From contig OZ241738.1 in assembly GCA_965200925.1 (NCBI GenBank), positions 2,046,001 to 2,110,000 on the forward strand: a stretch of DNA of 64,000 nucleotides, in the 5' to 3' direction. Positions 18,140 to 27,000 of this stretch are shown in pieces. The first letter of the stretch is position 1. Each line of letters begins with the position of its first letter. The position numbers and the translations under genes are program-made. The stretch comes from WTGU01 sp965200925. GTDB lineage: Bacteria; Pseudomonadota; Alphaproteobacteria; UBA828. A model generated the notes under the pieces. That model was not told where the DNA came from. It was given only the letters and a program-made list of their open reading frames with translations, and ran no database searches.

Positions 18140-19690
18140 TCATGCCGACAGAGCCTCCGGCGCCGTCTTCTGCCTTTTGACCACGAGCTTGTTGAGCGCG
18201 TGCACGTAGGCCAGCGCCGAGGCGACGATGGTATCGATATGCGCGCTTTGTCCGTTCACGGTTCGCCCGTCTTCCTCGAGGCGGACGCTCACCTCCGCCT
18301 GGGCATCGGTCCCTTCCGTCACCGCGTGAACCTGATAGAGCTGGAGCCGCGCGTCATGCGGATAGATCGCCTTGATGGCGTTGAAAGTCGCATCGACCGG
18401 GCCGTTGCCGGTGGCGCGCGCCTCGCTCTCTTCGCCGTCGACGTCCAGGACCAGGACGGCTTCCTGCGGCCCCGATGAGCCGCAGGAGACCGAAAGGGAG
18501 CCGAACCTGATCCGGTCGTTCGCGCCCGCGACCTCAGTGTCGACGAGGGCCACGATGTCCTCGTCAAACAGCTCTTTCTTCTTGTCGGCGAGATCTTTGA
18601 ACCGTGCGAACGCCTCCTGAAGCGCGTTGTCGCCGAGATCGGCATAGCCCAGGCTGCGCATCTTCTCGCGAAAGGCGTGCCGGCCGGAATGCTTGCCCAT
18701 CACCAGGGTGGATTGCACGAGCCCCACCGATTCGGGGGTCATGATCTCGTATGTCTGCGCGTCCTTGAGAACGCCGTCCTGGTGAATTCCCGCTTCGTGC
18801 GCGAATGCGTTGGCCCCTACGATCGCTTTGTTCGGCTGTACCGCGAAACCGGTGATCGCCGAGACGAGACGCGACGCGCGCATGATGTTCTCGGTCTTGA
18901 TGCCGGTTTCAAAATTCAGGACATCGTTGCGCGTCCGAAGCGCCATGACGATCTCTTCCATCGCGGCGTTGCCGGCGCGCTCTCCGAGACCGTTGACTGT
19001 GCACTCGATCTGGCGTGCCCCGGCGCGCACCGCGCTGAGCGAGTTGGCGACGGCGAGTCCCAAGTCGTTGTGGCAATGCACCGACAACACGGCGCGGTCG
19101 ATGTTCGGCACCCGATCGAAAAGCATGGCGATCAACGCGCCGAATTCCTCGGGGACGGCGTAGCCGACCGTATCGGGGATGTTGATCGTCCCCGCGCCGG
19201 CCTTGATCGCGGATTCCACGCAGCGGCAAAGGAAATCGTGCTCCGTGCGCGAGCCGTCCTCGCACGACCATTCGACATCGTCCGTGAAACGGCGTGCGTA
19301 GCTCACGCTGTCGATCACGGCGGCATGCACCTCGTGGGGCTCCATTTGCAGCTTGACCCGCATGTGGAGCGGGCTGGTCGAGATGAAGGTGTGAATGCGC
19401 GCCGACGCCGCCGGTTTCAACGCTTCGGCCGCCCGGTCGATATCCCGCCGCGCGGCGCGGGCAAGGCCGCATACGGTGCTTTCCCGCACCGTCTTGGCAA
19501 CCTCGTGAACCGCTTCGAAATCGCCGTTGGAAGCGATGGGGAAGCCGGCCTCGATCACATCGACGGCCATCTCCTCGAGCACTTCCGCGATCCGGAGCTT
19601 CTCTTCCAGATTCATCGAGGCGCCCGGCGATTGCTCGCCGTCGCGCATCGTCGTGTCGAAGATTCGAATCCGGTTCGGTGCATCGGTCAT
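18140..19690 (-). CDS. leuA: 2-isopropylmalate synthase
   Basis: 516 residues. Condenses acetyl-CoA with 2-oxoisovalerate, the first committed step of leucine synthesis. Residues 1-270 form the DRE-TIM barrel with IRIFDTTMRDGEQSPG and the metal-binding HCHNDLGLA. After the linker a LeuA allosteric domain (about 390-510) mediates leucine feedback. ATG 19690 has AAAGGG 8 bases upstream; an in-frame GTG at 19699 is less likely. The 480 bases upstream hold a strong nested hairpin, which may form part of the mRNA leader. Confidence 0.96.
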   Translation of the reverse strand: MTDAPNRIRIFDTTMRDGEQSPGASMNLEEKLRIAEVLEEMAVDVIEAGFPIASNGDFEAVHEVAKTVRESTVCGLARAARRDIDRAAEALKPAASARIHTFISTSPLHMRVKLQMEPHEVHAAVIDSVSYARRFTDDVEWSCEDGSRTEHDFLCRCVESAIKAGAGTINIPDTVGYAVPEEFGALIAMLFDRVPNIDRAVLSVHCHNDLGLAVANSLSAVRAGARQIECTVNGLGERAGNAAMEEIVMALRTRNDVLNFETGIKTENIMRASRLVSAITGFAVQPNKAIVGANAFAHEAGIHQDGVLKDAQTYEIMTPESVGLVQSTLVMGKHSGRHAFREKMRSLGYADLGDNALQEAFARFKDLADKKKELFDEDIVALVDTEVAGANDRIRFGSLSVSCGSSGPQEAVLVLDVDGEESEARATGNGPVDATFNAIKAIYPHDARLQLYQVHAVTEGTDAQAEVSVRLEEDGRTVNGQSAHIDTIVASALAYVHALNKLVVKRQKTAPEALSA

Positions 19691-19758
19691 GATGAACACC
19701 CTTTACAACCCGACATGGCGACGGAATTGCGCACTCCCTGAACGATGCCGGTCGAACA

Positions 19759-19813
19759 CGGCGTACCGCTCAGGGGCGGCTAAGTCGCCGCCCGGGCGGA
19801 CCGTGGTACGCCG
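19759..19813 (-). repeat. Nested inverted repeat in the leuA leader
   Basis: An outer 9-base arm CGGCGTACC (19759-19767) pairs with GGTACGCCG (19805-19813). Inside it lies an independent 7-bp hairpin, GGGCGGC (19774-19780), loop taagtc, GCCGCCC (19787-19793). It sits about 70 bases before the leuA start codon. There is no T run after it, so it is not an obvious intrinsic terminator, and no leucine-rich leader peptide is visible. A regulatory role is inference from position and symmetry. Confidence 0.5.
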
Positions 19814-20170
19814 CGGCGGAAACTGCGCCCCCTCCGGGCATGTCCTTGCTCCTGCGGTCGAAACACGGCATCACCGGACGATTGGGCCCTCGCCCCTGCT
19901 TGCACCAACCCGAAGAACCCGCAGCGCGGTTTCGCCACTCCGAGCCATGAAGGCACCTCGGCGAATCCGCACCCCGCAATGGCAGCGATCTTACGCCCGA
20001 GCCGTCCAGAAAGGCAACAATGTTGTCGAGGCATCGTCGCCGGCCCGGATCGTTCGCCGGCTTGCGGGAACATCGGCGGGCCGGGGGGCGTCCGAGTAGC
20101 CGGGTTGAGGCGCAGGCGCGCTCGGGGTTAGGCTGGGATACGGCATCCGGTACCGTCGGGGGAGGCGAGG
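19814..20170. other. Intergenic region between leuA and ureF, no gene recognised
   Basis: About 360 bases between the leuA leader structure and ureF, which are divergent. Several frames are open here, but their translations are Arg/Pro-rich, resemble no known family, and lack a convincing ribosome site. The region should contain the promoters of both directions; no clear -35/-10 pair could be picked by eye. Confidence 0.5.
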
Positions 20171-20863
20171 ATGAGCCGGTCCGCCCATGATCCGGGCGCC
20201 GCTCTCGCGGTGTTGCAATACGGCGACAGTTTCTTTCCGAGCGGCGCGTTGTCGTTCTCGCTCGGGCTGGAGACCCTTCATGCCGACGGCATCGTGACCG
20301 ACGCCGAGGCTCTCGCCCTCTTCCTCTCGGAGCAGGTATTCGAGCGCTGGGCCTCGTCGGAACGCGGGTTCCTGGCCGCCGCCCACGGCGCGTTCGGTGA
20401 CTGGCCGGCCGTTGCCGAGATCGACTCCTTGCAGGAGGCCATGACGCTGCCCCGGGAGCTCCGGGAGGGTTCGCGCAGGGGCGGGGCGGCCCTGCTCGGC
20501 GTCCACGCGCGCATGGGCACGCCGGGCGCGGCGGCCTATCGGGACACTTTGCGCGCAGGAGCGGCGCACAGCCATCTCTCCGTCGTGCAGGGCGTCGTGC
20601 TGGCAGGCGCCGGGATCGATCTCGCGGGTGCCGAGGCGGTCTCCGTTCACGGTTTTTGCGTGACGATTCTGGGCGCCGCCCTCCGTCTCGGCTTGATCGG
20701 CCATCTCGACGGCCAGATCATGCTGCGCGACCTGCGGCCGAGGATTGCGGCGCTACTCGCCGAACCGGCGCCTCCACTCGCCGGGGTCCGGGCTTACGTG
20801 CCCCTCGCCGATGTCGCCGCGGCACGACACGAGAGCGCGGAGGTGCGCTTGTTCGCCAACTGA
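20171..20863 (+). CDS. ureF: Urease accessory protein UreF
   Basis: 230 residues. UreF works with UreD/H and UreG to load nickel into apo-urease. Family features visible are QYGDSFFPSGALSFSLGLET near the N-terminus, HARMGTPGAAAYRDTL-like central helix sequence, and GLIGHLDGQIML near the C-terminus. GGGGGAGGCG precedes ATG 20171. It is the first gene of the plus-strand urease/amidohydrolase cluster, 15 bases before ureAB. No ureD, ureE or ureG lies within the window, so the rest of the maturation set must be elsewhere or supplied by another urease operon. Confidence 0.92.
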   Translation: MSRSAHDPGAALAVLQYGDSFFPSGALSFSLGLETLHADGIVTDAEALALFLSEQVFERWASSERGFLAAAHGAFGDWPAVAEIDSLQEAMTLPRELREGSRRGGAALLGVHARMGTPGAAAYRDTLRAGAAHSHLSVVQGVVLAGAGIDLAGAEAVSVHGFCVTILGAALRLGLIGHLDGQIMLRDLRPRIAALLAEPAPPLAGVRAYVPLADVAAARHESAEVRLFAN

Positions 20864-20878
20864 TCGAGGGATCCCGCG

Positions 20879-21574
20879 ATGCTGCTGACACCGACGGAAA
20901 CCGAGCGGCTCACGATTTTCAGCGCGGCCGAACTGGCGCGCAGGCGGCGGGCGCGGGGCTGCGCGCTCAACCACCCGGAGGCCGTGGCGTTGATCAGCGA
21001 CGAGATTCTCGAAGGCGCGCGCGACGGGCGCTCGGTGGCGGAGCTCATCGAATTCGGCGCGACCATCCTCTCCACGGACGACGTGCTGCCGGGCGTCGCG
21101 GAGATGATGCCCGTGCTCCAGGTCGAGGGGACGTTCCCGGACGGCACGAAGCTGGTCACGGTCCACGACCCGATCCGGCCCGGCAAGAAGGACTGCGCCG
21201 GGCACGTCCGCCCAGGGGAGATCATCCCGGCGGAGGGCGAGATAGAGATCAACGCCGGCCGCACGGGCGCCACGGTGACGGTGACCAACACGGGCGACCG
21301 CCCCGTCCAGGTCGGCAGTCACTACCACTTCTTCGAGGTCAACAAGCATCTCGATTTCGACCGTGCCGCCGCCTTCGGCATGCGCCTCGACATCCCCGCC
21401 GGGACCGCGGCGCGTTTCGCACCGGGGGAAAGCAAGGACGTCGCTCTGGTCGAATTCGGCGGCAGCGGCGAGATGATCGGGCTCAACGACCTGACCCGGG
21501 GGTCCCGGCGCTCGGAAAGCGTCAAGCAGGAGGCGCTGGCCCGCGCCCGCGCCCGCGGTTTCAGAGGGGCTTGA
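20879..21574 (+). CDS. ureAB: Fused urease gamma/beta subunit
   Basis: 231 residues: the gamma domain (about 1-105, LTPTETERLTIFSAAELAR and NHPEAVALISDEILEGARDG) is joined in frame to the beta domain (about 106-231, PGEIIPAEGEIEINAGR, VGSHYHFFEVNKHLDFDR). The same fusion order is known from Helicobacter and from some alphaproteobacteria. The two small chains pack around the alpha subunit to form the trimer. ureC begins 3 bases after its stop, so the chains are translated together. Confidence 0.95.
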   Translation: MLLTPTETERLTIFSAAELARRRRARGCALNHPEAVALISDEILEGARDGRSVAELIEFGATILSTDDVLPGVAEMMPVLQVEGTFPDGTKLVTVHDPIRPGKKDCAGHVRPGEIIPAEGEIEINAGRTGATVTVTNTGDRPVQVGSHYHFFEVNKHLDFDRAAAFGMRLDIPAGTAARFAPGESKDVALVEFGGSGEMIGLNDLTRGSRRSESVKQEALARARARGFRGA

Positions 21575-21577
21575 ACC

Positions 21578-23290
21578 ATGGCGAGAATGAGCCGCGCCGA
21601 ATACGCCGCGCTCTACGGCCCGACCACCGGCGACTGCGTGCGCTTGGGCGACAGCGCGCTGCTCGCGAAAATCGAACGGGATTACGGCGTGCCGGGCGAG
21701 GAATGCTTGCACGGCGGCGGCAAGACGCTGCGCGATGGCATCGGCCTCGTCGCCGGGCTCGACAGCGCCGCCGGCTCCCTCGACATGCTGATCTCGAACG
21801 CCATCGTCATCGATCCCGTTCTGGGGATCGTCAAAGGCGACATCGGCATCAAGGAAGGCGCCATCGCCGGCGTCGGTAAGGCCGGCAACCCGGCGATCAT
21901 GGACGGCGTCGACCCCGCGTTGCTTTGCGGCGCCGCGACCACCGTGCGCGACGCGGAAGGGCTGATCGCGACGCCCGGCGGCATCGACGTCCATGTCCAT
22001 TTCGACAGCGCCCAGCTCTGCGAGCACGCCATCGCGAGCGGCATCACGACGATGCTCGGCGGCTCGCTCGGGCCGATCACCGTCGGGATCGATTCCGGGG
22101 GCGCCTGGAATGTCGGCAAAATGCTTCAGGCGGCGGATGCCTGGCCGATCAACTTCGGGTTTCTCGGACGCGGGAATTCGGCCAGGCCGAATTCCCTGGT
22201 CGACCAGATCGCGGGCGGCTGCATGGGCCTCAAGATCCACGAGGACTGGGGAGCGATGCCGGCGGCCATCGATTGCTGTCTGGGCGTCGCCGACGAGATG
22301 GATTGCCAAGTCCAGCTCCACACCGACACGCTGAACGAAAGCGGGTTCCTGGAGGAGACGCTGGCCGCGATCAACGGCCGGACGATCCACATGTACCACG
22401 CCGAGGGAGCGGGCGGCGGCCATGCGCCGGACATCATCCGCATCACCGGCGAGCCTAATTGCCTGCCGTCCTCGACCAACCCGACCAACCCCTACACCAG
22501 GAACACCTTCGACGAGCACCTCGACATGATCATGGTGTGCCATCACCTGAACCCGGCGGTGCCCGAGGACGTGGCCTTCGCCGAGAGCCGGGTGCGCGCG
22601 CAGACCATCGCAGCGGAGGACGTGCTGCATGATATCGGCGCGATCTCCATGCTCGGCTCGGACAGCCAGGGGATGGGCCGGATCGGCGAGGTGATCTGCC
22701 GCACTTGGCAGCTCGCCTCGAAGATGCGGAGCCAACGCGGGAGGCTGCCGTCCGAGCGCTCGGCCCGGGGCGACAACGAGCGCATCAAGCGCTACATCGC
22801 GAAATACACCATCAACGCCGCGCGCACGTTCGGCATCGACCGCCACGTCGGCTCCCTCGAACGCGGGAAGCTGGCGGACGTGGTGCTGTGGCGCCCGGCG
22901 TTCTTCGGCATCAAGCCGGAGCTGGTCGTCAAGGGCGGCTTCATCGTCTGGTCGGCGATGGGTGACAGCGCGGCCGCGCTGATGACCTGCGAGCCGCTCC
23001 TCATGCGGCCGCAATGGGGCGCCTTCGGCCGCGCCAAGGAGACCCTCGGCCTGAGTTTCGTCTCCCAGGCCGCGGTCGAGGCGGATGTCGCCGGGCGCCT
23101 CGGCCTGGGCAGCCGCACCGTCCCCGTCGGCGGCACGCGCAAGCTCTCGAAGAGCCACATGTTGCACAACGACGCCTGTCCGGAGGTTTCCGTCGACCCG
23201 GAAACCTTCGAGGTGCGCGTCGATGGCGCGCTGGCGACTTGCGAGCCGGCCGAGGAACTGCCGCTCGCCCAGCGCTACATGCTGCGTTAG
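21578..23290 (+). CDS. ureC: Urease alpha subunit, divergent type
   Basis: 570 residues, normal length. Hydrolyses urea to ammonia and carbamate at a dinickel centre. Metal and catalytic residues are in place: HVH, the carbamylated Lys in GLKIHEDWG, LHTDTLNESGF, the His in YHAEGAGGGHAPD, the flap MVCHHLNP and the Asp in GSDSQGMGR. The stretch after the first motif (HVHFDSAQLCEHA, then GGSLGPITVGIDSGG) departs clearly from the usual HWICPQQ and GTGPAAGT sequence, so this belongs to a side branch of ureases. It is part of an operon with amide-hydrolysing enzymes, so urea may be a pathway product here. Confidence 0.93.
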   Translation: MARMSRAEYAALYGPTTGDCVRLGDSALLAKIERDYGVPGEECLHGGGKTLRDGIGLVAGLDSAAGSLDMLISNAIVIDPVLGIVKGDIGIKEGAIAGVGKAGNPAIMDGVDPALLCGAATTVRDAEGLIATPGGIDVHVHFDSAQLCEHAIASGITTMLGGSLGPITVGIDSGGAWNVGKMLQAADAWPINFGFLGRGNSARPNSLVDQIAGGCMGLKIHEDWGAMPAAIDCCLGVADEMDCQVQLHTDTLNESGFLEETLAAINGRTIHMYHAEGAGGGHAPDIIRITGEPNCLPSSTNPTNPYTRNTFDEHLDMIMVCHHLNPAVPEDVAFAESRVRAQTIAAEDVLHDIGAISMLGSDSQGMGRIGEVICRTWQLASKMRSQRGRLPSERSARGDNERIKRYIAKYTINAARTFGIDRHVGSLERGKLADVVLWRPAFFGIKPELVVKGGFIVWSAMGDSAAALMTCEPLLMRPQWGAFGRAKETLGLSFVSQAAVEADVAGRLGLGSRTVPVGGTRKLSKSHMLHNDACPEVSVDPETFEVRVDGALATCEPAEELPLAQRYMLR

Positions 23291-23354
23291 GCGCCCACCG
23301 CGGGAGCTGAAAGGTCGAAACGTTCGTGTTCCGGAGGCGGAGAAAGGAGCGCGG

Positions 23355-24581
23355 ATGGACCTGATTCTGCGCGGCGGGCGTGTCGCCGGCGGCGATGACG
23401 CGCGCGTCGACATCGGCATCGCGGGTGGGCGCATCGCCGCCATCGCGCCGGCCGTCGAGGCCGACGCGCCGGCCCTCGATCTAGACGGCCACCTCGTCGC
23501 GCCCGGCTTCGTCGAGACCCATATCCATCTCGACAAGGCCTGCATCCTCGACCGATGCGAAGCGGAGAGCAGCGATCTCGCGGAGGCGATCGAGCAGGTC
23601 GCCGCGGCCAAGCGTGCCTTCACCGAAGAGGACGTGACCTGCCGGGCACGCCGCGTGCTCGACATGTGCATCGGGCAGGGCACAACCCACCTGCGCACCC
23701 ATCTGGAGGTCGATCCCGGAATCGGCCTGCGCAGCTTCGACGGCGTTCTGCCGCTGATCAACGACTATCGCTGGGCGATCGACATCGAGGTCTGCGTCTT
23801 CCCGCAGGAAGGGCTGCTCAACAATCCGGGCACCGACGACCTCATGGTGCAGGCGTTGGAGCGGGGTGCGCGGGTGGTCGGCGCGGCGCCCTATACCGAC
23901 AGCGACCCGCACGGCCAGATCGACCGCGTGTTTGCCCTCGCGCGCGCCTACGACGTCGACATCGACATGCATCTCGACTTCGGCGAGACCGCCGACGCGC
24001 TGGACGTCGATTACGTCTGCGCGCTGACCGAACGCTTCGGTTACGGCGGGCGGGTCACCGTCGGCCACGTCACCAAGCTCTCGGCCGCGGCGCCGGAGCA
24101 CTTGGCGCGGACGGCGGCGCGCATGGCCGCTGTCGGCGTCGCGGTGACCGTGTTGCCCGCGACTGATCTCTTCCTCATGGGGCGCGGCGACGAGACCAAT
24201 GTGCGCCGCGGAGTCACGGCCGCGCACAGGCTGCTCGGCCACGGGGTCAATTGCTCGCTCTCGTCGAACAACGTGTTGAACCCGTTCACGCCGTTCGGTG
24301 ACTGCTCGCTGATCCGCATGGCGAACCTCTACGCCAACGTTTGCCATGTCGGGGCCCGCTCCGAGATGCTCGACTGTTTCGACATGATCACCCGCCGCTC
24401 GGCGCGCATCCTCGGCCTCGACGACTACGGCGTGGCTCCTGGCAAGACGGCCGATCTCGTGGTGCTCGATGCGCGCGATCCGGCCACCGCCGTCGCCAAA
24501 CTGGCCCCGCCCCTCCTCGGCTTCAAGCGCGGGCGCCAGACCTTCGAACGTGCGCCGGTCAAGCTGCTGCGGCCGTTGTAG
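23355..24581 (+). CDS. Cytosine-deaminase-like metal-dependent amidohydrolase
   Basis: 408 residues, starting at ATG 23355 with AAAGGAG 5 bases upstream. TIM-barrel amidohydrolase with the first metal motif THIHLDK, then MHLDFGET and VGHVTKLS at the places of the later ligands. The end-of-barrel motif, where cytosine deaminases have Asp residues in HDDVFDP, reads SSNNVLNPFTPFGDC. Relatives include cytosine deaminase and AtzC-type triazine hydrolases. It sits 64 bases after ureC, so it may release ammonia or urea from a ring or amidine compound; the substrate is unknown. Confidence 0.82.
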   Translation: MDLILRGGRVAGGDDARVDIGIAGGRIAAIAPAVEADAPALDLDGHLVAPGFVETHIHLDKACILDRCEAESSDLAEAIEQVAAAKRAFTEEDVTCRARRVLDMCIGQGTTHLRTHLEVDPGIGLRSFDGVLPLINDYRWAIDIEVCVFPQEGLLNNPGTDDLMVQALERGARVVGAAPYTDSDPHGQIDRVFALARAYDVDIDMHLDFGETADALDVDYVCALTERFGYGGRVTVGHVTKLSAAAPEHLARTAARMAAVGVAVTVLPATDLFLMGRGDETNVRRGVTAAHRLLGHGVNCSLSSNNVLNPFTPFGDCSLIRMANLYANVCHVGARSEMLDCFDMITRRSARILGLDDYGVAPGKTADLVVLDARDPATAVAKLAPPLLGFKRGRQTFERAPVKLLRPL

Positions 24582-24683
24582 CGCGTCGGTTCCGCGCCCA
24601 CCGCGCGGCGCCTCCCGTCTGGCGGCCGTCGGACGCCGCGGCTACACTCGGCCTCCAGGCATGTCGCGCCGGGGAGCGGTGGA

Positions 24684-25394
24684 ATGGCGGAAGAGCTTTC
24701 TCGCGAAGATGAAGTCAGACAGGCGCTCGAGACGATCTTCGCCGCCGATTCGGAGATTTACCGAGTGCGGGGCTTCCAGCGCCGTATCGGCTTCGGGGCG
24801 CGGCCCGCGCTTCTGATCATCGATCTCGCAAACGCCTGGACCAAGCCCGGTCACCCGTTCACCTGCGACAACATGGCAGAGATCATCCCGGCCAATCAGC
24901 GGTTGCTGGCGGCGGCGCGCGGAAAGGACATTCCGGTGGTTTACACCACGACGGCCTACCAGGATCCGAAGGGGCCGCGTTCTGACACCGGGCTCTGGCA
25001 CCTGAAGATCCCGGTCGAGACCCTGCGCGAGGGTTCACCCGAGGCCCGGATCGACGAGCGCATCGCGCCGATGCCGAAGCGTGGCGAGCAAGTGATCGTC
25101 AAGAAGCGCGCGAGTGCGTTCCACGGCACCTATCTGGCGGGCTATCTGCGCGCCCAGCGGGTCGATACGGTGGTGATTACCGGCGTGACCATGGCGGGAT
25201 GCGTCAGACACACCGCCGAGGACGCGATCGCCGAAGGTTTCCGCCCCATCGTGGTCAGGGAAGGCGTCGGCGACCGGGTGCCCGGCGTGGTCGAATGGAA
25301 CCTCTTCGATATCGACGCCAAGTTCGGCGACGTCGAACCGTTGGACCGGGTGCTGGGGTATCTCGACGGAATCGAGGCCCGCAGCAATGAATAG
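24684..25394 (+). CDS. Isochorismatase-family cysteine hydrolase, N-carbamoylsarcosine amidase-like
   Basis: 236 residues. The catalytic triad of the family is visible: Asp in LLIIDLANAW, Lys in VIVKKRASAF and the nucleophile Cys in GVTMAGCVRHTAEDA, with the cis-peptide next to it. Among named members it is closest in pattern to N-carbamoylsarcosine amidase and RutB-type ureidoacrylate hydrolases, which release CO2 and ammonia from carbamoyl compounds. It lies between the amidohydrolase and the amidase in the urease cluster, about 100 bases after the former. The name is by family and context only. Confidence 0.82.
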   Translation: MAEELSREDEVRQALETIFAADSEIYRVRGFQRRIGFGARPALLIIDLANAWTKPGHPFTCDNMAEIIPANQRLLAAARGKDIPVVYTTTAYQDPKGPRSDTGLWHLKIPVETLREGSPEARIDERIAPMPKRGEQVIVKKRASAFHGTYLAGYLRAQRVDTVVITGVTMAGCVRHTAEDAIAEGFRPIVVREGVGDRVPGVVEWNLFDIDAKFGDVEPLDRVLGYLDGIEARSNE

Positions 25395-25424
25395 CTGGCG
25401 AGGCGGCGCGAAGGAGGGCCGGCC

Positions 25425-26858
25425 ATGATCGCCACCGACCTCGACCTCTGCTACATGAGTGCCATCGACGCGCTGGCGGCGTTCAAGGCGCGGACCTTGT
25501 CGCCGGTCGAGCTCATGGAGGCGGTGATCGCCCGCTGCGAGGCGGTGGGCCCGGCGCTCAATCTCGTGACCTACAGCCATTTCGACCGTGCCCTGGAGCG
25601 GGCGAAGGCGGCGGAGGCGCGCTACGGAAAGACGGACGGGCGGCTGCGCCCGCTTGAAGGCCTGCCCTTCGCGAGCAAGGACTACCACGCCATCAAGGGC
25701 GAGATCACCACGATCGGCTCCCGGATCATGGAGCATAACCGACCGGACCACACCTATCCGGTCACCGAGCGCATCATGCGCGCGGGCGCCATCCTCCACA
25801 TCCGCACGACGACGCCCGAATTCGGCTACGCCGGGACGACACATAGCCCGCTTTGGGGCGTGAGCCGCAATCCTTGGAACCCCGATTACACGCCGGGCGG
25901 CTCGTCGGGCGGCAGCGGCGGTGCGCTCGCCGCCGGCATGACGACGATCGCCGACGGCGGTGATGGCGGCGGCTCGATCCGGATTCCGGCGTCGGTGAAC
26001 GGCGTCTTCGGCTTCAAGCCGCCCTACGGGCGCAACCCGAACGACATCACCGCGCCCCATGTCTTCCTCGTGCAGATTGGCGTTCTGACCCGTACCGTCG
26101 CCGACTCCGCCCTGCTTCAGAACGTCGTCTCCGGCCCGCACGACGCCGACATCGCCTCCCTGCGGACGCGGGTGCGCCTGCCGCTCGCCCCCGAGGGCAT
26201 CGAGGGTTGGAAGATCGCCTACTCGCCGGACCTGGGCTATGTCGAGGTCGATGCGGAGGTGCGCGATAACACGTTGGGGGCGCTTCAGGTCTTCCGCGAT
26301 CTCGGCTGTCGGGTCGAGGAGGTGGCGCTCGGCTGGACGTCGGGCGTGTTGAGCCAGTACCTGCGGCTCTTCGAGGTCTTCTTCGCGAGCGCGCTCGAGG
26401 ACTATCTGCCCGAATGGCGCTACGAAATGGACCCGAAAGTCGTGGACCTGGTCGAAAAAGGCCGGCGCGTCAGCGCCGTCGAGTTCGAGCGGGTCAGCCG
26501 CACGCGCGGCTGGATGTACCAGAAGCTCGCGCCGCTCCTCCGGGATTACGACGTCATGGTCTGTCCGACCCTCGCGGTGCCGGCGGTCGCGGCGGACCAC
26601 ACGAACAGGGACCCGGCCTTCACGATCAACGACAAGGCGGTGGAGCCGCATATGGGCTGGCTGCTGACCTATCCCTTCAACATGATGAACCAGTGCCCGG
26701 TCGCCAGCGTGCCGACGGGGTTCGCCCGGAACGGTGTGCCCACCGGCATGCAGATCGTCGGCCGCACCTACGACGATGGGCGGGTGTTCCGCGCGGCGGC
26801 GGCGTTCGAGGCCGCCACGAACTGGCCGCGCCACCGCCCGCCCCTCGCGGGCACCTGA
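25425..26858 (+). CDS. Amidase-signature-family hydrolase
   Basis: 477 residues with the Ser-cisSer-Lys triad: Lys in GLPFASKDYHAIKG, the Gly/Ser loop TPGGSSGGSGGALAAGM and the nucleophile Ser in DGGGSIRIPAS. The family hydrolyses a wide range of amides (GatA, aryl-malonamidase, allophanate hydrolase and others). GGAGGG lies 6 bases before the ATG. It begins 30 bases after the cysteine hydrolase and is the last gene of the cluster. Together the genes look like a route that strips nitrogen from an amide or ureido compound; which one is unknown. Confidence 0.85.
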   Translation: MIATDLDLCYMSAIDALAAFKARTLSPVELMEAVIARCEAVGPALNLVTYSHFDRALERAKAAEARYGKTDGRLRPLEGLPFASKDYHAIKGEITTIGSRIMEHNRPDHTYPVTERIMRAGAILHIRTTTPEFGYAGTTHSPLWGVSRNPWNPDYTPGGSSGGSGGALAAGMTTIADGGDGGGSIRIPASVNGVFGFKPPYGRNPNDITAPHVFLVQIGVLTRTVADSALLQNVVSGPHDADIASLRTRVRLPLAPEGIEGWKIAYSPDLGYVEVDAEVRDNTLGALQVFRDLGCRVEEVALGWTSGVLSQYLRLFEVFFASALEDYLPEWRYEMDPKVVDLVEKGRRVSAVEFERVSRTRGWMYQKLAPLLRDYDVMVCPTLAVPAVAADHTNRDPAFTINDKAVEPHMGWLLTYPFNMMNQCPVASVPTGFARNGVPTGMQIVGRTYDDGRVFRAAAAFEAATNWPRHRPPLAGT

Positions 26859-26989
26859 AGGTCGGGTCGACGCCTTCGGACGAGGCGCTCGCCTCGTGGC
26901 GTGCCGCCTTCGGGGTGCGCCGCTCCGCTTCCGGGGCCGAAGGGCGGCGGGTGCGGCCATTCCCTTCCCGCGCCGTCGGCGCGAGCCGA

Positions 26990-26995
26990 TATAAT
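26990..26995 (+). promoter_or_regulatory. Perfect -10 hexamer directly before lptF
   Basis: TATAAT, unusual in such GC-rich sequence, lies 5 bases before the lptF ATG. If used, transcription would start at or next to the start codon and give a leaderless mRNA. No good -35 hexamer is visible; the best is a TTCCC stretch around 26960-26970. No Shine-Dalgarno sequence precedes this ATG, which fits a leaderless reading. Confidence 0.35.
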
Positions 26996-27000
26996 GCGCC

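Noticed and set aside
19780..20073. Possible leucine attenuator peptide upstream of leuA
   Set aside because: Small frames exist here but none has a run of Leu codons or a terminator with a T run after it.
20753..23761. A 1,000-codon open frame antisense to ureF, ureAB, ureC and the amidohydrolase
   Set aside because: It mirrors the codons of conserved urease genes and has no family-like features; the urease reading is certain.
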